DNA of 64,000 bases from Flagellimonas flava (GCF_900129665.1 NZ_FQWL01000001.1:124001-188000), one strand, 5' to 3'. Positions 17,189 to 26,351 are shown, counted from the stretch's first letter. Notes: generated from the letters alone by a model not told the origin. Numbers and translations: made by a program.

Positions 17189-17758
17189 ATGCTGGAGCAA
17201 CTCGTTGAACTTGATAAGGAGCTTTTTCTGTATCTCAATAGTCTGGGAACCACGACCTGGGATGGATTTTGGATGTTCATGACCAGAACCCGAAATTCGG
17301 CGCCCCTCTACTTGTTTTTGTTGTATCTGGTATATCGAAACTTTGGTCCCAAAAGAACCCTTGTGGTATTGGCGGCTGTAGCATTGCTCATTACCTGTAC
17401 GGACCAACTATCCAATTTCTTTAAGTATGGTGTTGGCCGATTGAGACCTTGTCACGATGCCGAGATAAGCGGGGTCATGCGTTTAGTAAAAAGTTATTGT
17501 GGTGGAAAATTCAGTTACTTTTCTGCCCATGCGGCCAATTCGTTCGCCCCTGCAATGTACTTCACGCTTCTTTTTAGAAAGAAAGTCCCGTTTATAGGTA
17601 TGTTCCTGATATTTTGGGCGCTTATTATAGGCCATAGTCGTATCTACATAGGAGTACATTTTCCATTGGATGTAGTGACCGGTATGGCCATGGGAGCCCT
17701 TTTCGGGTGGGTGTTTTCCAAGTTGACTATATTTGCCTTTCAAAAATTGGGTACATGA
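17189..17758 (+). CDS. PAP2-family membrane phosphatase
   Basis: The 189-residue protein has about five membrane helices and the three PAP2 motifs: KYGVGRLRPC (KxxxxxxRP), the central SAHAANS (the PSGH motif, here S-A-H) and SRIYIGVHFPLDV (SRxxxxxHxxxD) carrying the catalytic His. Such enzymes dephosphorylate undecaprenyl pyrophosphate or lipid A/phosphatidyl substrates on the outer face of the inner membrane. Its stop codon overlaps the start of a GT39 glycosyltransferase (ATGA), which favours a carrier-lipid or lipid A role. Confidence 0.88.
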   Translation: MLEQLVELDKELFLYLNSLGTTTWDGFWMFMTRTRNSAPLYLFLLYLVYRNFGPKRTLVVLAAVALLITCTDQLSNFFKYGVGRLRPCHDAEISGVMRLVKSYCGGKFSYFSAHAANSFAPAMYFTLLFRKKVPFIGMFLIFWALIIGHSRIYIGVHFPLDVVTGMAMGALFGWVFSKLTIFAFQKLGT

Positions 17759-19413
17759 TTTCATCTACCAGGTATTGGTTTTTGCTTGCCCTAATAGTTT
17801 TGTTATACATAGCCGGACTATTTGTGACCCTTTTTGAGAACGACTCGGCACAATTTGCGGTTATGGCAATGCGAATGGTGCAGGAAAATGATTTCTTTAC
17901 CTTGATTAAGGGTACAGAGGAATATCTTGATAAACCGCATATGCACTATTGGCTGGCGGCCTTCTCCTACAAACTTTTTGGCATTCACGATTGGGCTTAC
18001 AGAATACCGGGTGTTTTGGCCATTTTTCTTGGTGCATACAGCTGTTATGGACTTGGTAGACTCTTGTATAATAAAGATGTTGGCAGATTTTCCGCCCTTA
18101 TATTTTTAACCGCACAGACCATTGTCCTATCCGGAATAGATGTCCGTACAGATGCTGTATTGACTGGCTTTTCCGTTTTTGCCATTTGGCAGTTGGCCCT
18201 GTTTGTTGAAAAAGATAAATTGCTGCATATCCTCCTTGGCGCATTTGGCGCAGGGATGGCTTTTTCCACCAAAGGACAGATTGCTTTGGTTGTTATTGGA
18301 GTTTCATTGATTTGCCATTTGTCCTACACTAAAAAGTGGCATCGCTTGATCAGCTGGAAACTTTTGTTGGCAATCCTTGTTTTTGGACTGACGATTGCGC
18401 CCATGTTATATGCGTACTATCTGCAATTTGATTTGCATCCGGAAAAAGTGATTAGAGGGAGAAACGGCCGAAGTGGTATTTTCTTTATTTTCTGGGAACA
18501 GAGTTTTGAACGGATGAGCGGAGCGGGAGTAGGCAAGAATAGCAATGACTTCTTTTTCTTTTTTCACACCTTTCTATGGGTCTTTCTTCCCTGGACAGTT
18601 TTGGCTTTGATTGCGTATTGGTGTAGAGTGAGGGAATTTTGGAAGACGAACTTTGCTTTTAACCCGAAGCTGGAATTTATGACGGTGGGAGGAATTTCCA
18701 TCCTGTTTTTGTTGATAAGCTTCGCCCAGTTTAAGCTTCCGCATTATATGAATATTTTAATTCCGCTTTACGCCATCTTATCGGCTTCTTATTTGCATGA
18801 TCTTTATAAGAACTCCAAGCGAAAGATGATCAAGATTTTGTTGGGCATCCAATATTTTATCCTGAGCATTGTGTTTATTGGCGTTCTTCTACTTTGCTTC
18901 CACGTTTTTAAGTTTGAAAAGGGGTTTTATTATGTCCTGCTCATTGCCTGCTTGGGAATCATTACCTATTTCTGTTTGAAGCGTGAAGCTTACTATATGC
19001 GGATCATCACACTATCTGTGTGTAGTTCCTTATTGCTAAATGCAGTATTGAATTTGCATTTTTATCCTAGATTGCTGGCCTATCAAGGAGGTTCCAATAT
19101 GGCTGAAAGGGTAAAGGAACTGGATATACCCCATGATGATATTTACAAAATTACAACCCGTCATACATGGGCTCTTGACTTTTACAATCAATACCCCGTG
19201 AAAATCATTTCGTTACCAGAATTGGAGAATAAGACCGGTATCTGGATTTATGCGGATGATATGGAATTGGAGACCCTCTTGAATTCTGGTTTTCATTGGC
19301 ATGAACAGATAACGGTGGACCAATTTAGAATAACCCGATTACAGCTCAAATTCCTTAACCCACATACGAGGGAGAAAAAACTCAACAAAATGCATTTGGT
19401 ACAATTGGATTAG
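17755..19413 (+). CDS. Family 39 glycosyltransferase (ArnT/PMT-like, polyprenyl-phosphate-sugar dependent)
   Basis: The 552-residue integral membrane protein has around twelve hydrophobic segments and the GT39-type first loop with the catalytic acidic residue: LFENDSAQFAVMAMRM near residue 26, followed by YLDKPHMHYWLAAFSYKLFG, as in ArnT. It should transfer a sugar from a polyprenyl-phosphate donor to lipid A or another acceptor on the periplasmic side. I start it at ATG 17755 (ATGA overlap with PAP2), not at an upstream codon inside PAP2. Its 3' end overlaps the converging flippase-like gene by 4 nt. Confidence 0.87.
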   Translation: MISSTRYWFLLALIVLLYIAGLFVTLFENDSAQFAVMAMRMVQENDFFTLIKGTEEYLDKPHMHYWLAAFSYKLFGIHDWAYRIPGVLAIFLGAYSCYGLGRLLYNKDVGRFSALIFLTAQTIVLSGIDVRTDAVLTGFSVFAIWQLALFVEKDKLLHILLGAFGAGMAFSTKGQIALVVIGVSLICHLSYTKKWHRLISWKLLLAILVFGLTIAPMLYAYYLQFDLHPEKVIRGRNGRSGIFFIFWEQSFERMSGAGVGKNSNDFFFFFHTFLWVFLPWTVLALIAYWCRVREFWKTNFAFNPKLEFMTVGGISILFLLISFAQFKLPHYMNILIPLYAILSASYLHDLYKNSKRKMIKILLGIQYFILSIVFIGVLLLCFHVFKFEKGFYYVLLIACLGIITYFCLKREAYYMRIITLSVCSSLLLNAVLNLHFYPRLLAYQGGSNMAERVKELDIPHDDIYKITTRHTWALDFYNQYPVKIISLPELENKTGIWIYADDMELETLLNSGFHWHEQITVDQFRITRLQLKFLNPHTREKKLNKMHLVQLD

Positions 19414-20282
19414 TTCCCCACTTCCAATTCAGGTTTTTTGAAGTGAAACAGTATCCCAAAAAATGAAACTAGGGCTGTTATAAGAAAAAATATAAAGCTG
19501 ATACTTATGGAAGTATTGGCATCCAGCCCCAACCATTTGGCCCCATATAAAAATGTAACCTCCCTACTGCCTATTCCCCCTATCGTCAACGGAATCACGG
19601 ATACAATGGAAGAGATCAAAAACACAAAAAGATATTCGAATATGCCCCAATCAATGGATAGGGATTTAAGAATACAAAGAATACAGATCATTTGGGTGCC
19701 TTGAACCAATAGGGAAAAACCAAAGGATTTCCAGAAAACGGGAAGCGTATATGGGAAGAATCTTCTAATAAGCCACCAAAAAACAAAAATAGCCAAAGGA
19801 ATACCTCCCAAAATAAGCCATATGAGCGATTCAAACAACGGATGATTCAAAAGTATGGCTAGCACACAACAGTAAATAAATATTGCAAGTAGTCCGCTAA
19901 GTCGGTCCAAAAAAAGCACGGCAACAACTTTCTTGGTCCCAGCCTTGTATTTCTTTTGGATGACGTAACCTTTATAGGCATCTCCACTAATACCGCCGGG
20001 TAAGAACAAATTATAGAACATTCCAAGCAGGTAAAGTTTGAAATTGCTTAGATGGGTCAGTTTCACGCCAATTTGATGAAAGTAAAGATTAAGTCGTAAT
20101 GCACCAATGGCTTTTGAGCTTGCAACCAATAAAATTCCAAGGAATAGATACCACGGGTTGCTATCCTTCAGGGTGCCTACAACTTCCTTAAAATCTATTT
20201 TGGTGAAAATAAAATAGATCAGGGCAACACTGATCACAATTTTTAAAGCTGTAAGTAGCTTTTTACGCAGCTTTTCCGTCAC
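19410..20282 (-). CDS. Lysylphosphatidylglycerol-synthase-TM-like (UPF0104) membrane protein, putative lipid-sugar flippase
   Basis: The 290-residue protein has about eight membrane helices and the UPF0104/AglD-type features: LLVASSKAIGALRLNLYFHQIG, FYNLFLPGGISGDAYKGYVI and the C-terminal VIPLTIGGIGSREVTF. This fold is the flippase half of MprF and occurs beside polyprenyl-phosphate glycosyltransferases. The start is GTG at 20282; it overlaps the upstream GT2 gene by 20 nt, so the two are translated together. Flipping of the GT2 product is an inference from context. Confidence 0.82.
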   Translation of the reverse strand: MTEKLRKKLLTALKIVISVALIYFIFTKIDFKEVVGTLKDSNPWYLFLGILLVASSKAIGALRLNLYFHQIGVKLTHLSNFKLYLLGMFYNLFLPGGISGDAYKGYVIQKKYKAGTKKVVAVLFLDRLSGLLAIFIYCCVLAILLNHPLFESLIWLILGGIPLAIFVFWWLIRRFFPYTLPVFWKSFGFSLLVQGTQMICILCILKSLSIDWGIFEYLFVFLISSIVSVIPLTIGGIGSREVTFLYGAKWLGLDANTSISISFIFFLITALVSFFGILFHFKKPELEVGN

Positions 20283-21225
20283 CTATGCTTATTTTTTTGA
20301 CCCGATAAGGTCTTTTCTGCTGGGATTCGTAATAGGTGCGAATGAGCAATTCCATGACTATACCAATAGTGAACAATTGAATTCCTCCTAAAATGAACAT
20401 CATTCCAAATATTAGTAGGGGTCTATTGCCTATGTCCTCGCCAAGGCCAAGTTTAACAATAAGCAGATAGATATTGATAAAGATGCCCAGAATGATCAAC
20501 AGTACACCAAAAATTCCGAATAGGTGTATGGGCCTTTGGAAGTACTTTCTAATGAACAACAACAACATCATATCGGCCACCACTTTGAAAACCCGCTCCA
20601 AACCGTATTTGGATACACCGGCATGTCGTGCATGGTGCTTCACTGGCACTTGTTTGATCTGTGCACCCTCCAAATGGGCCAACAACGTGATAAACCGATG
20701 CATTTCCCCATACAGGTTCAACCCTTTTGCAATGTCCTTCGTAAAGACCTTGAGGGCACATCCGTTGTCCTTGATGTCTAGTTTAGTAACTCTTCTAACT
20801 AAAAAATTGGCAATTTTAGAGGGAATCTTTTTTACTAAGGAATCCTTTCTTTTTTGACGGATTCCCGTAATAACATCGTATTCTCCGCCAATGGCTTCTT
20901 CCAACATTTTTGGAATATCAGAGGGGTCATTCTGTAAGTCGCCATCCATGGTAATAATGTACTCACCTTCTGCATAATCAATCCCAGCGGCAAGGGCCAA
21001 GCTCTGCCCGTAGTTCTTTTTGAGTTCGATCAGATGCACCTTGGAGTCATCCATGTTCTTAACGACTTTACGGGTCTTATCCTTGGAAAAATCGTCAACA
21101 TAGACAATCTGATAGTTATACCCTTCAAGGCTTTCATGGATTTTTTGGGTCAGGAGAACTACATTATCTTCTTCATTATAAAGTGGAACCACAATGGAAA
21201 GAAGGGAATCGGTAACGGTGCTCAT
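20263..21225 (-). CDS. DPM1/GtrB-like polyprenyl-phosphate glycosyltransferase (GT2)
   Basis: The 320-residue protein has an N-terminal GT2 domain (LSIVVPLYNEEDNVVLL, YVDDFSKDKT, ITMDGDLQNDP with DxD near residue 96) and two C-terminal membrane helices (about 232-300), the layout of DPM1, GtrB and ArnC. It should move a sugar from a nucleotide donor to undecaprenyl phosphate on the cytoplasmic face. It is the first gene of a two-gene operon with the flippase-like protein and converges on PAP2-GT39, which could use the flipped lipid-linked sugar. Confidence 0.88.
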   Translation of the reverse strand: MSTVTDSLLSIVVPLYNEEDNVVLLTQKIHESLEGYNYQIVYVDDFSKDKTRKVVKNMDDSKVHLIELKKNYGQSLALAAGIDYAEGEYIITMDGDLQNDPSDIPKMLEEAIGGEYDVITGIRQKRKDSLVKKIPSKIANFLVRRVTKLDIKDNGCALKVFTKDIAKGLNLYGEMHRFITLLAHLEGAQIKQVPVKHHARHAGVSKYGLERVFKVVADMMLLLFIRKYFQRPIHLFGIFGVLLIILGIFINIYLLIVKLGLGEDIGNRPLLIFGMMFILGGIQLFTIGIVMELLIRTYYESQQKRPYRVKKISIGDGKAA

Positions 21226-21259
21226 GAATTGGCTTATGATCTGCGCAAATTTACTTCTT

Positions 21260-22306
21260 TTATTTAAGTTCTTTTTTTAGTCCATCCAATAAAGTCTTGG
21301 CGGCATAAAAAGGTGATATTTTGCTGTCCACCACGTCCTTGAGCATCTTTGCTTGCTGGGTCTTAAAAGAATCTTTCTGATAGAAAAAATGCATCAATTG
21401 TTGGTCTACCGTCTGAAGAAACCAATTCTTGTTTTGTTCTTTTCTGTTGGTTTCAAAATGGTCATTGACCTTTGTACGTTCTACAAAATCCTGAATCATC
21501 GACCAAATCTCCCGTATACCCGTATTATCCATCGCTGAACAGCGTATTACCTTGGGGGTCCAACCGTTCTTTTTGGGAGGATATAGATGTAGGGCCCTTC
21601 TAAACTCGGTTTCGGCCAACTTGGCTTTTTCCAGATTATGGCCATCCGCCTTGTTAATTGCGATGGCATCGGCCATTTCCATGATGCCCCTTTTTATCCC
21701 TTGAAGTTCATCCCCAGCACCTGATAATTTTAGCAATAGAAAAAAATCAACCATACTGTGCACCACAGTTTCACTTTGTCCGACACCAACAGTTTCCACA
21801 AGAATGGTATCAAAACCAGCTGCTTCACATAATATGATGCTTTCTCTGGTTTTTCTGGCCACCCCGCCAAGGGAATCACCGGATGGTGATGGGCGAATAA
21901 AGGCATTGGTATCCTTGGAAAGACTTTCCATCCTTGTCTTATCGCCCAGGATGCTGCCTTTGCTGAGTGAACTGGTGGGATCCACCGCAAGCACGGCCAC
22001 TTTTTTTCCGAGGCCTGTAAGTGCTTTACCAAAAACCTCAATAAATGAGCTCTTTCCCACACCCGGCACACCAGTTATTCCAATACGAATACTGCTATTG
22101 GGCTTGGCCAGGCATTTTTCTATAATGGCATTGGCCTTTTCAAAATGGTTGGGATTGGAACTTTCCAAAAGGGTGATTGCTTTGGACAGGAAGGTTTTGT
22201 CCCCTGCAAAAATACCTTCAGTCAATTGCTCCACAGAAATCTCCTGCTTTCGCAACTGTTTTATTCTGGATACGGTATGCTCAGAGGTCTTCTTCTTGTT
22301 CGGCAC
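21260..22306 (-). CDS. meaB: Methylmalonyl-CoA mutase-associated G3E GTPase MeaB (ArgK family)
   Basis: The 348-residue GTPase protects and reloads adenosylcobalamin-dependent methylmalonyl-CoA mutase. It shows Walker A GVPGVGKSSFIE (near 79-90), VLAVDPTSSLSKGSILGDKTRM, the G3 region ILVETVGVGQSE and the base-specificity NKAD. The start is GTG 22306; an upstream ATG is out of frame. The mutase genes are not in the window, but a PduO-type cobalamin adenosyltransferase lies at 36.2-36.8 kb, so an adenosylcobalamin system is present in the genome. Confidence 0.92.
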   Translation of the reverse strand: MPNKKKTSEHTVSRIKQLRKQEISVEQLTEGIFAGDKTFLSKAITLLESSNPNHFEKANAIIEKCLAKPNSSIRIGITGVPGVGKSSFIEVFGKALTGLGKKVAVLAVDPTSSLSKGSILGDKTRMESLSKDTNAFIRPSPSGDSLGGVARKTRESIILCEAAGFDTILVETVGVGQSETVVHSMVDFFLLLKLSGAGDELQGIKRGIMEMADAIAINKADGHNLEKAKLAETEFRRALHLYPPKKNGWTPKVIRCSAMDNTGIREIWSMIQDFVERTKVNDHFETNRKEQNKNWFLQTVDQQLMHFFYQKDSFKTQQAKMLKDVVDSKISPFYAAKTLLDGLKKELK

Positions 22307-22514
22307 TGCTGGTAAATAGGTGATTTCATGCTAAGTTAAAAAGTTTAAACGTGTTGCGTGTGTTTAGCTTGGATTGTTATTGCAATTTAGAAATCTTGTT
22401 ACAGCCTGAACACCTTTATTTTTGTTAAAATGCCTTAAAACTGAACTATTTTGCAACGACGGTATTTTTCCTCCGTCTTTATTACAACAACAAAACACCA
22501 AACCGAAGCCCACC

Positions 22515-23057
22515 ATGTTTCAAATTGAACTGGTAGAACAATGCAAGTCCAACAACCGCAAAGCCCAAATGGAGCTGTACCGCCAATATTGTGATGGTAT
22601 GTATGGCGTGGCCCTTCGTTTTGTGAAGGACCCAGATGATGCGGAAGATGTGCTGCAAGAATCTTTTATAAAGGCCTTTCAGCGGATTCACCAGTTCAGG
22701 GGTGAGGTCACTTTTGGCGCATGGTTAAAACGGATAGTGGTAAACCGAAGCATTGATTTTTTAAAATCGAAAAACCAGAAAATGGTTGAATTTAAAGATA
22801 ATTACCTACAGGTTGCGGAAGATGATGATTGGACCGTGGAGGATGGAATAGCGTTGGAAACGGTAAGGGAAGCAATAGAAACTCTGGCTGAGAAGTATAG
22901 GTATGTGGTACAACTGTTCCTTGTTGAAGGCTATGACCATGGTGAGATTTCACAAATCCTTGGAATTTCGGATACTGCCTCCAGAACCCGTTTACTAAGG
23001 GGCAAGGCACAATTAAAGGAGATACTTAAAAAAATGACGTATGGCACAGGATCTTAG
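22515..23057 (+). CDS. ECF RNA polymerase sigma factor
   Basis: The 180-residue protein contains sigma region 2 (AQMELYRQYCDGMYGVALRF, DAEDVLQESFIKAF) and region 4 with a helix-turn-helix (YRYVVQLFLVEGYDHGEISQILGISDTASRTRLLRGKAQL). No other sigma regions are present, so it is a group IV (ECF) factor. I chose ATG 22515 because it matches the usual ECF N-terminus; an open frame extends to 22422 but is low-complexity and unlike the family. The 17-nt overlap with the next gene, a membrane-anchored protein, fits a sigma/anti-sigma pair. Confidence 0.92.
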   Translation: MFQIELVEQCKSNNRKAQMELYRQYCDGMYGVALRFVKDPDDAEDVLQESFIKAFQRIHQFRGEVTFGAWLKRIVVNRSIDFLKSKNQKMVEFKDNYLQVAEDDDWTVEDGIALETVREAIETLAEKYRYVVQLFLVEGYDHGEISQILGISDTASRTRLLRGKAQLKEILKKMTYGTGS

Positions 23058-23637
23058 AAAAATGTTCGCGGAAGAACGCAAAAAACAACCAATCGAAATG
23101 AAACGCGGCCACGAGCAGCGGTTTATGGATAGGCTGGAGAAAGAACTTCCCATTGGAGCAAAACGGAAAACCATAAACAATTTTTTCTGGCTGAAGGTAG
23201 CTGCTGCCATCGTGGTGCTTCTCGGACTGGGAATTTATATCAGTTCTTTGGAAAATAAGATTAAATCAGGCCCAGAAACCCAGGTGGTGCAAAAGAATGA
23301 CACAGAAGTCCAGACAATTTCTTTGGGTGATTTATCCCCTGACCTAAAGAAAATTGAGAACTACTACGTGACCAATATCAATCTTGAACTTTCTGGGTTG
23401 GAGTTTGATGGGGACAATAAGACACTTATAAATGGATATCTGGACAAATTATCCGAATTGAATGCAGAATATGCCCTTTTGAATGAAGAGCTCAATCAAA
23501 TTGGTCCAAATGACCAGACCATTAATGCCCTGATAAAAAATCTACAGCTTCGGCTGCAACTGTTGCAGAAGCTGAAAACTAAGTTGAATCAATTAAAATC
23601 ATCAAAAAATGAACAGGAATCATCTAATATTATGTAA
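23041..23637 (+). CDS. Single-pass membrane protein, putative anti-sigma factor
   Basis: The 198-residue protein has a basic cytoplasmic N-terminus (1-48), one membrane helix (about 49-69, VAAAIVVLLGLGIYIS) and a periplasmic part ending in a coiled-coil-like stretch rich in Leu, Asn and Gln (about 125-195). I see no classical zinc-binding ASD motif. It starts inside the sigma gene (17-nt overlap) and overlaps the next gene by 29 nt. The anti-sigma role is inferred from position and topology; the sequence itself is not assignable. Confidence 0.72.
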   Translation: MAQDLRKMFAEERKKQPIEMKRGHEQRFMDRLEKELPIGAKRKTINNFFWLKVAAAIVVLLGLGIYISSLENKIKSGPETQVVQKNDTEVQTISLGDLSPDLKKIENYYVTNINLELSGLEFDGDNKTLINGYLDKLSELNAEYALLNEELNQIGPNDQTINALIKNLQLRLQLLQKLKTKLNQLKSSKNEQESSNIM

Positions 23638-25072
23638 TGTCGTTCTGCTTGTTCTGGCTGTATGCGTTGGCCAGGCGCAGGAAAAGACCAAGACTTATAC
23701 GGAAACGTTCAATGTAAATGATCAAACAGTGTTGAATATTGATACAAGTCATGCCGATATTGAGTTTGAGACATGGGCAAAGGACGAAGTGGAAATCACA
23801 GCGGAGGTTGAACTGGAAGGCGCTACGGATGAAGAGGCCAAGGACTTCTTTGAAAAGGATGTAATAAAGATTCTAGGGAACAGCAAGGAAATTCAAGTGA
23901 GGACCGGGAGTGCCAGTTATGGGGTTTTTGCAGCAGGCTCACATCCAGGCGATTTTCAGTTTGTGGTGCCAGAAATGCCAGCAATTGAACCTCTTTTTGA
24001 AGAGTTGGAGATTCCCGAATTGCCGGAAGTTATGATCATTCCGGAATTACCCCCGTTACCTCCAATTCCGTTTACGGAGTTTGACTACGATGCCTATAAG
24101 AAAGATGGTGATAAATATCTAAAGGAATGGAAGAAGGATTTTGATAAGAATTTTGATAAGAATTATCAGAAAAAAATAGAGGAATGGGGGGAAAAAATGG
24201 AACAGCGATCCAAAGAAAGGGAGCAGGAACGTGCGGAGCTATTGCAGCAAAGGGATGAACTTAGGCAGCAGCGAGAGGAAGCCCGTGAGCAAGCTAGGGC
24301 CGTAAGGGAAGAAGCTAGAGAGGCTAGGGAAGAAGCACGGGCCGAGATGCGCGAAAAAAGAGACGAAGTAAGGCGTACGCACTCTACCACCCGAACCTTT
24401 AGCATTCACAGCGATGACGATTCCAATATTTTCTACTTTTCTTCAGATGGGGAGCAAAAGCAGTATAAGGTCAAAAAGCGAATCAAGATTAAAATGCCCA
24501 AGTCGGTCAAACTAAAAATGAATGTTAGGCACGGGGAGGTGAAATTGGCCGCAAACACCAAGAATCTAAATGCAAGCTTGTCGTATGCAAGCTTGCTGGC
24601 CTCCACCATAGATGGGGATAGAACGAACATTAGAGCGTCTTACTCTCCAGTAGTGGTACAAAAATGGAATTATGGCCAGTTAAAGACGGATTACTCGGAT
24701 AGGGTAGACTTAAGGGAAGTGAAGGAGTTGCGGTTGAACTCGGTTTCATCCCAAGTGACCATAGATCGCTTGGAAGACAAAGTCTTTGTGACCAATAATC
24801 TTGGGGCACTTCAAATCAATTCTGTGGCCGATGGGTTTTCCAATATCGATATCACCGTAGAAAATGGGGAAGTGGACTTTAAGATTCCATCTGTGCCCTT
24901 TTCCATCTATGTAAATGAAACCACCTCTAATTTTGAGTATCCCAAGGTGTTGGCCATTGGCTCATCAAAGAATTACAATACCAATGTGCATAAAGGTTAT
25001 CATATCAGCAACAAAACGGACAAGGCCATTAACATCAACTCCAAGTATAGTGAGGTGGTGCTAAAGGAATAG
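23609..25072 (+). CDS. Secreted DUF4097-like beta-repeat protein with proline-rich hinge and long charged helix
   Basis: The 487-residue protein has a signal peptide (about 1-24, cut after GQAQ). Residues 25-115 and about 285-487 look like the repetitive beta-strand adhesin/DUF4097 type (NDQTVLNIDTSHADIEFETW; later SYASLLAS, LRLNSVSSQVTIDRLEDKVF). Between them lies a Pro/Glu-rich stretch (121-156, with PELPPLPPIPF) and a roughly 95-residue helix (160-257) made of Glu, Arg, Gln and Ala with E/R spacing typical of a stable single alpha-helix or coiled coil. It is the last gene of the sigma operon and could be the envelope sensor or main target. Function is unknown. Confidence 0.75.
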   Translation: MNRNHLILCNVVLLVLAVCVGQAQEKTKTYTETFNVNDQTVLNIDTSHADIEFETWAKDEVEITAEVELEGATDEEAKDFFEKDVIKILGNSKEIQVRTGSASYGVFAAGSHPGDFQFVVPEMPAIEPLFEELEIPELPEVMIIPELPPLPPIPFTEFDYDAYKKDGDKYLKEWKKDFDKNFDKNYQKKIEEWGEKMEQRSKEREQERAELLQQRDELRQQREEAREQARAVREEAREAREEARAEMREKRDEVRRTHSTTRTFSIHSDDDSNIFYFSSDGEQKQYKVKKRIKIKMPKSVKLKMNVRHGEVKLAANTKNLNASLSYASLLASTIDGDRTNIRASYSPVVVQKWNYGQLKTDYSDRVDLREVKELRLNSVSSQVTIDRLEDKVFVTNNLGALQINSVADGFSNIDITVENGEVDFKIPSVPFSIYVNETTSNFEYPKVLAIGSSKNYNTNVHKGYHISNKTDKAININSKYSEVVLKE

Positions 25073-25138
25073 ATACACCTTTTTCCCATAATCAACCTAC
25101 GCTACAAGTACTTTCCTGGCCCAGATATTGGATTCTGC

Positions 25139-25825
25139 CTAATGGGCTTCCTCCTTGAGATACGATTTGAAATTCTCCTTAAACCGGTTCAGTCTAGGAA
25201 TAGAAACATTTCTTATGTAAGAATTGTTGGGATTACGCTTTTCATAGTCCTGATGATACGGCTCAGCTTTGTAAAAGGTTTCAAATTCCTTCACTTGTGT
25301 TACAATAGGTCGGCCATAAACTTCCTTGGATTCCAACAGTTCGATATAATCGGTAATGATCTTTTTCTCCTCTTCATTTTTGTAAAATGCAATGGAACGG
25401 TATTGGGCACCCCTATCCGGCCCCTGCCGATTAAGGGAAGTAGGGTCATGCGAACCAAAAAATACCTGAACCAACTGGGTAAACGAGATGACCTCGGGAT
25501 CGTAATAGACCTCCACGGCTTCCGCATGCCGGGTTCTTCCGTAGGCCACTTGTTCATAGGTGGGATTTTTTTCAGGACCGCCTGAATATCCAGAATACAC
25601 TTCTGCAACTCCCTTTACACTTTCAAAAATAGCCTCAACACACCAAAAACATCCGCTGGCAAAGTATGCCGTCTCGTAGTTTTGGAGGTCAACCGGGTCG
25701 GCAATTACTTCCTTGACAGCCTCCTGAGTAACTACTTGAGTGGTATTAGTGTTTTTTGTCTCGGGCTGACAGCTTGTTGTTGCGATAAGCAAAAGAGCTG
25801 ATAGTGCAATCTTTATCATCTTCAT
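25139..25825 (-). CDS. msrA: Peptide-methionine (S)-S-oxide reductase, lipoprotein
   Basis: The 228-residue enzyme reduces methionine-S-sulfoxide in proteins. The catalytic stretch FASGCFWCVEAIFE is intact, followed by GVAEVYSGYSGG and the family block YEQVAYGRTRHAEAVEVYYDP. A lipoprotein signal (LLIATTSC, Cys about 19) precedes a roughly 35-residue linker, so it acts on periplasmic or outer-membrane proteins. I start at ATG 25825, not at a TTG 30 nt upstream, because that gives a clean signal peptide. It converges on the sigma operon across a 66-nt spacer with no clear hairpin. Confidence 0.93.
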   Translation of the reverse strand: MKMIKIALSALLLIATTSCQPETKNTNTTQVVTQEAVKEVIADPVDLQNYETAYFASGCFWCVEAIFESVKGVAEVYSGYSGGPEKNPTYEQVAYGRTRHAEAVEVYYDPEVISFTQLVQVFFGSHDPTSLNRQGPDRGAQYRSIAFYKNEEEKKIITDYIELLESKEVYGRPIVTQVKEFETFYKAEPYHQDYEKRNPNNSYIRNVSIPRLNRFKENFKSYLKEEAH

Positions 25826-26083
25826 AATGGGTTTGGGTTTTAGGTCGGAATTCAAAGTGTCAAATTACTAGTCCAACCAAATCTTAAGATTAAATTGTGA
25901 TAGTTTCGGTTAATGGAGAACCTCGTACGATATCCATAGTGGCAATTTGATCTAGCTTGGAATCCCTTTCATAAAAAAATCACTGCTCTGTTTAAGGTTA
26001 TAAATCTCATTCTAAAATTTAGATGGCCTTAAATGGTATTTTCAGACCCACGCACTTTAAAATGACCTATTCTGACTTTCAAA

Positions 26084-26118
26084 TGCCCTGAAATTATAAA
26101 AACTATGGGTTCAGGGCA
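26084..26118. repeat. 9-bp inverted repeat (hairpin)
   Basis: TGCCCTGAA (26084-26092) is perfectly complementary to TTCAGGGCA (26110-26118), with a 17-nt AT-rich loop. No T-run follows on either strand, so it is not an ordinary intrinsic terminator. It may be an operator, or a stem in a leader or small RNA. Confidence 0.45.
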
Positions 26119-26339
26119 AGGTCTTCTCTCGACGTCCTTACCAAAAAACCAGACCAACTGCACGCTCTGAAAAGTATGCTGCGACTGGGAGTATCGATGA
26201 AATGCACATGGTTTCGGTAGCCTGTATTTTGGCATAAAAACTTTCATCGAGGATAAAATACACTTCAGCCGAAAAAAGTTCCGACACCGAAAAAAAATGG
26301 AGGTTAAGCGATGAAAATCCGGGCCAGGGGAGGGTCGAA

Positions 26340-26351
26340 GGTAAATTTACC
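26340..26351. promoter_or_regulatory. 12-bp perfect palindrome upstream of the small secreted protein
   Basis: GGTAAATTTACC is self-complementary over 12 bp and lies 20 nt before the ATG at 26372. It contains TAAATTTA, a 7-of-8 match to the -7 box. It could be a dimeric repressor site overlapping the promoter; chance is also possible in AT-rich DNA. Confidence 0.35.

Noticed and set aside
22422-22514. N-terminal extension of the ECF sigma factor
   Set aside because: The added 31 residues are unlike any ECF N-terminus and start with a non-ATG context; ATG 22515 fits the family.
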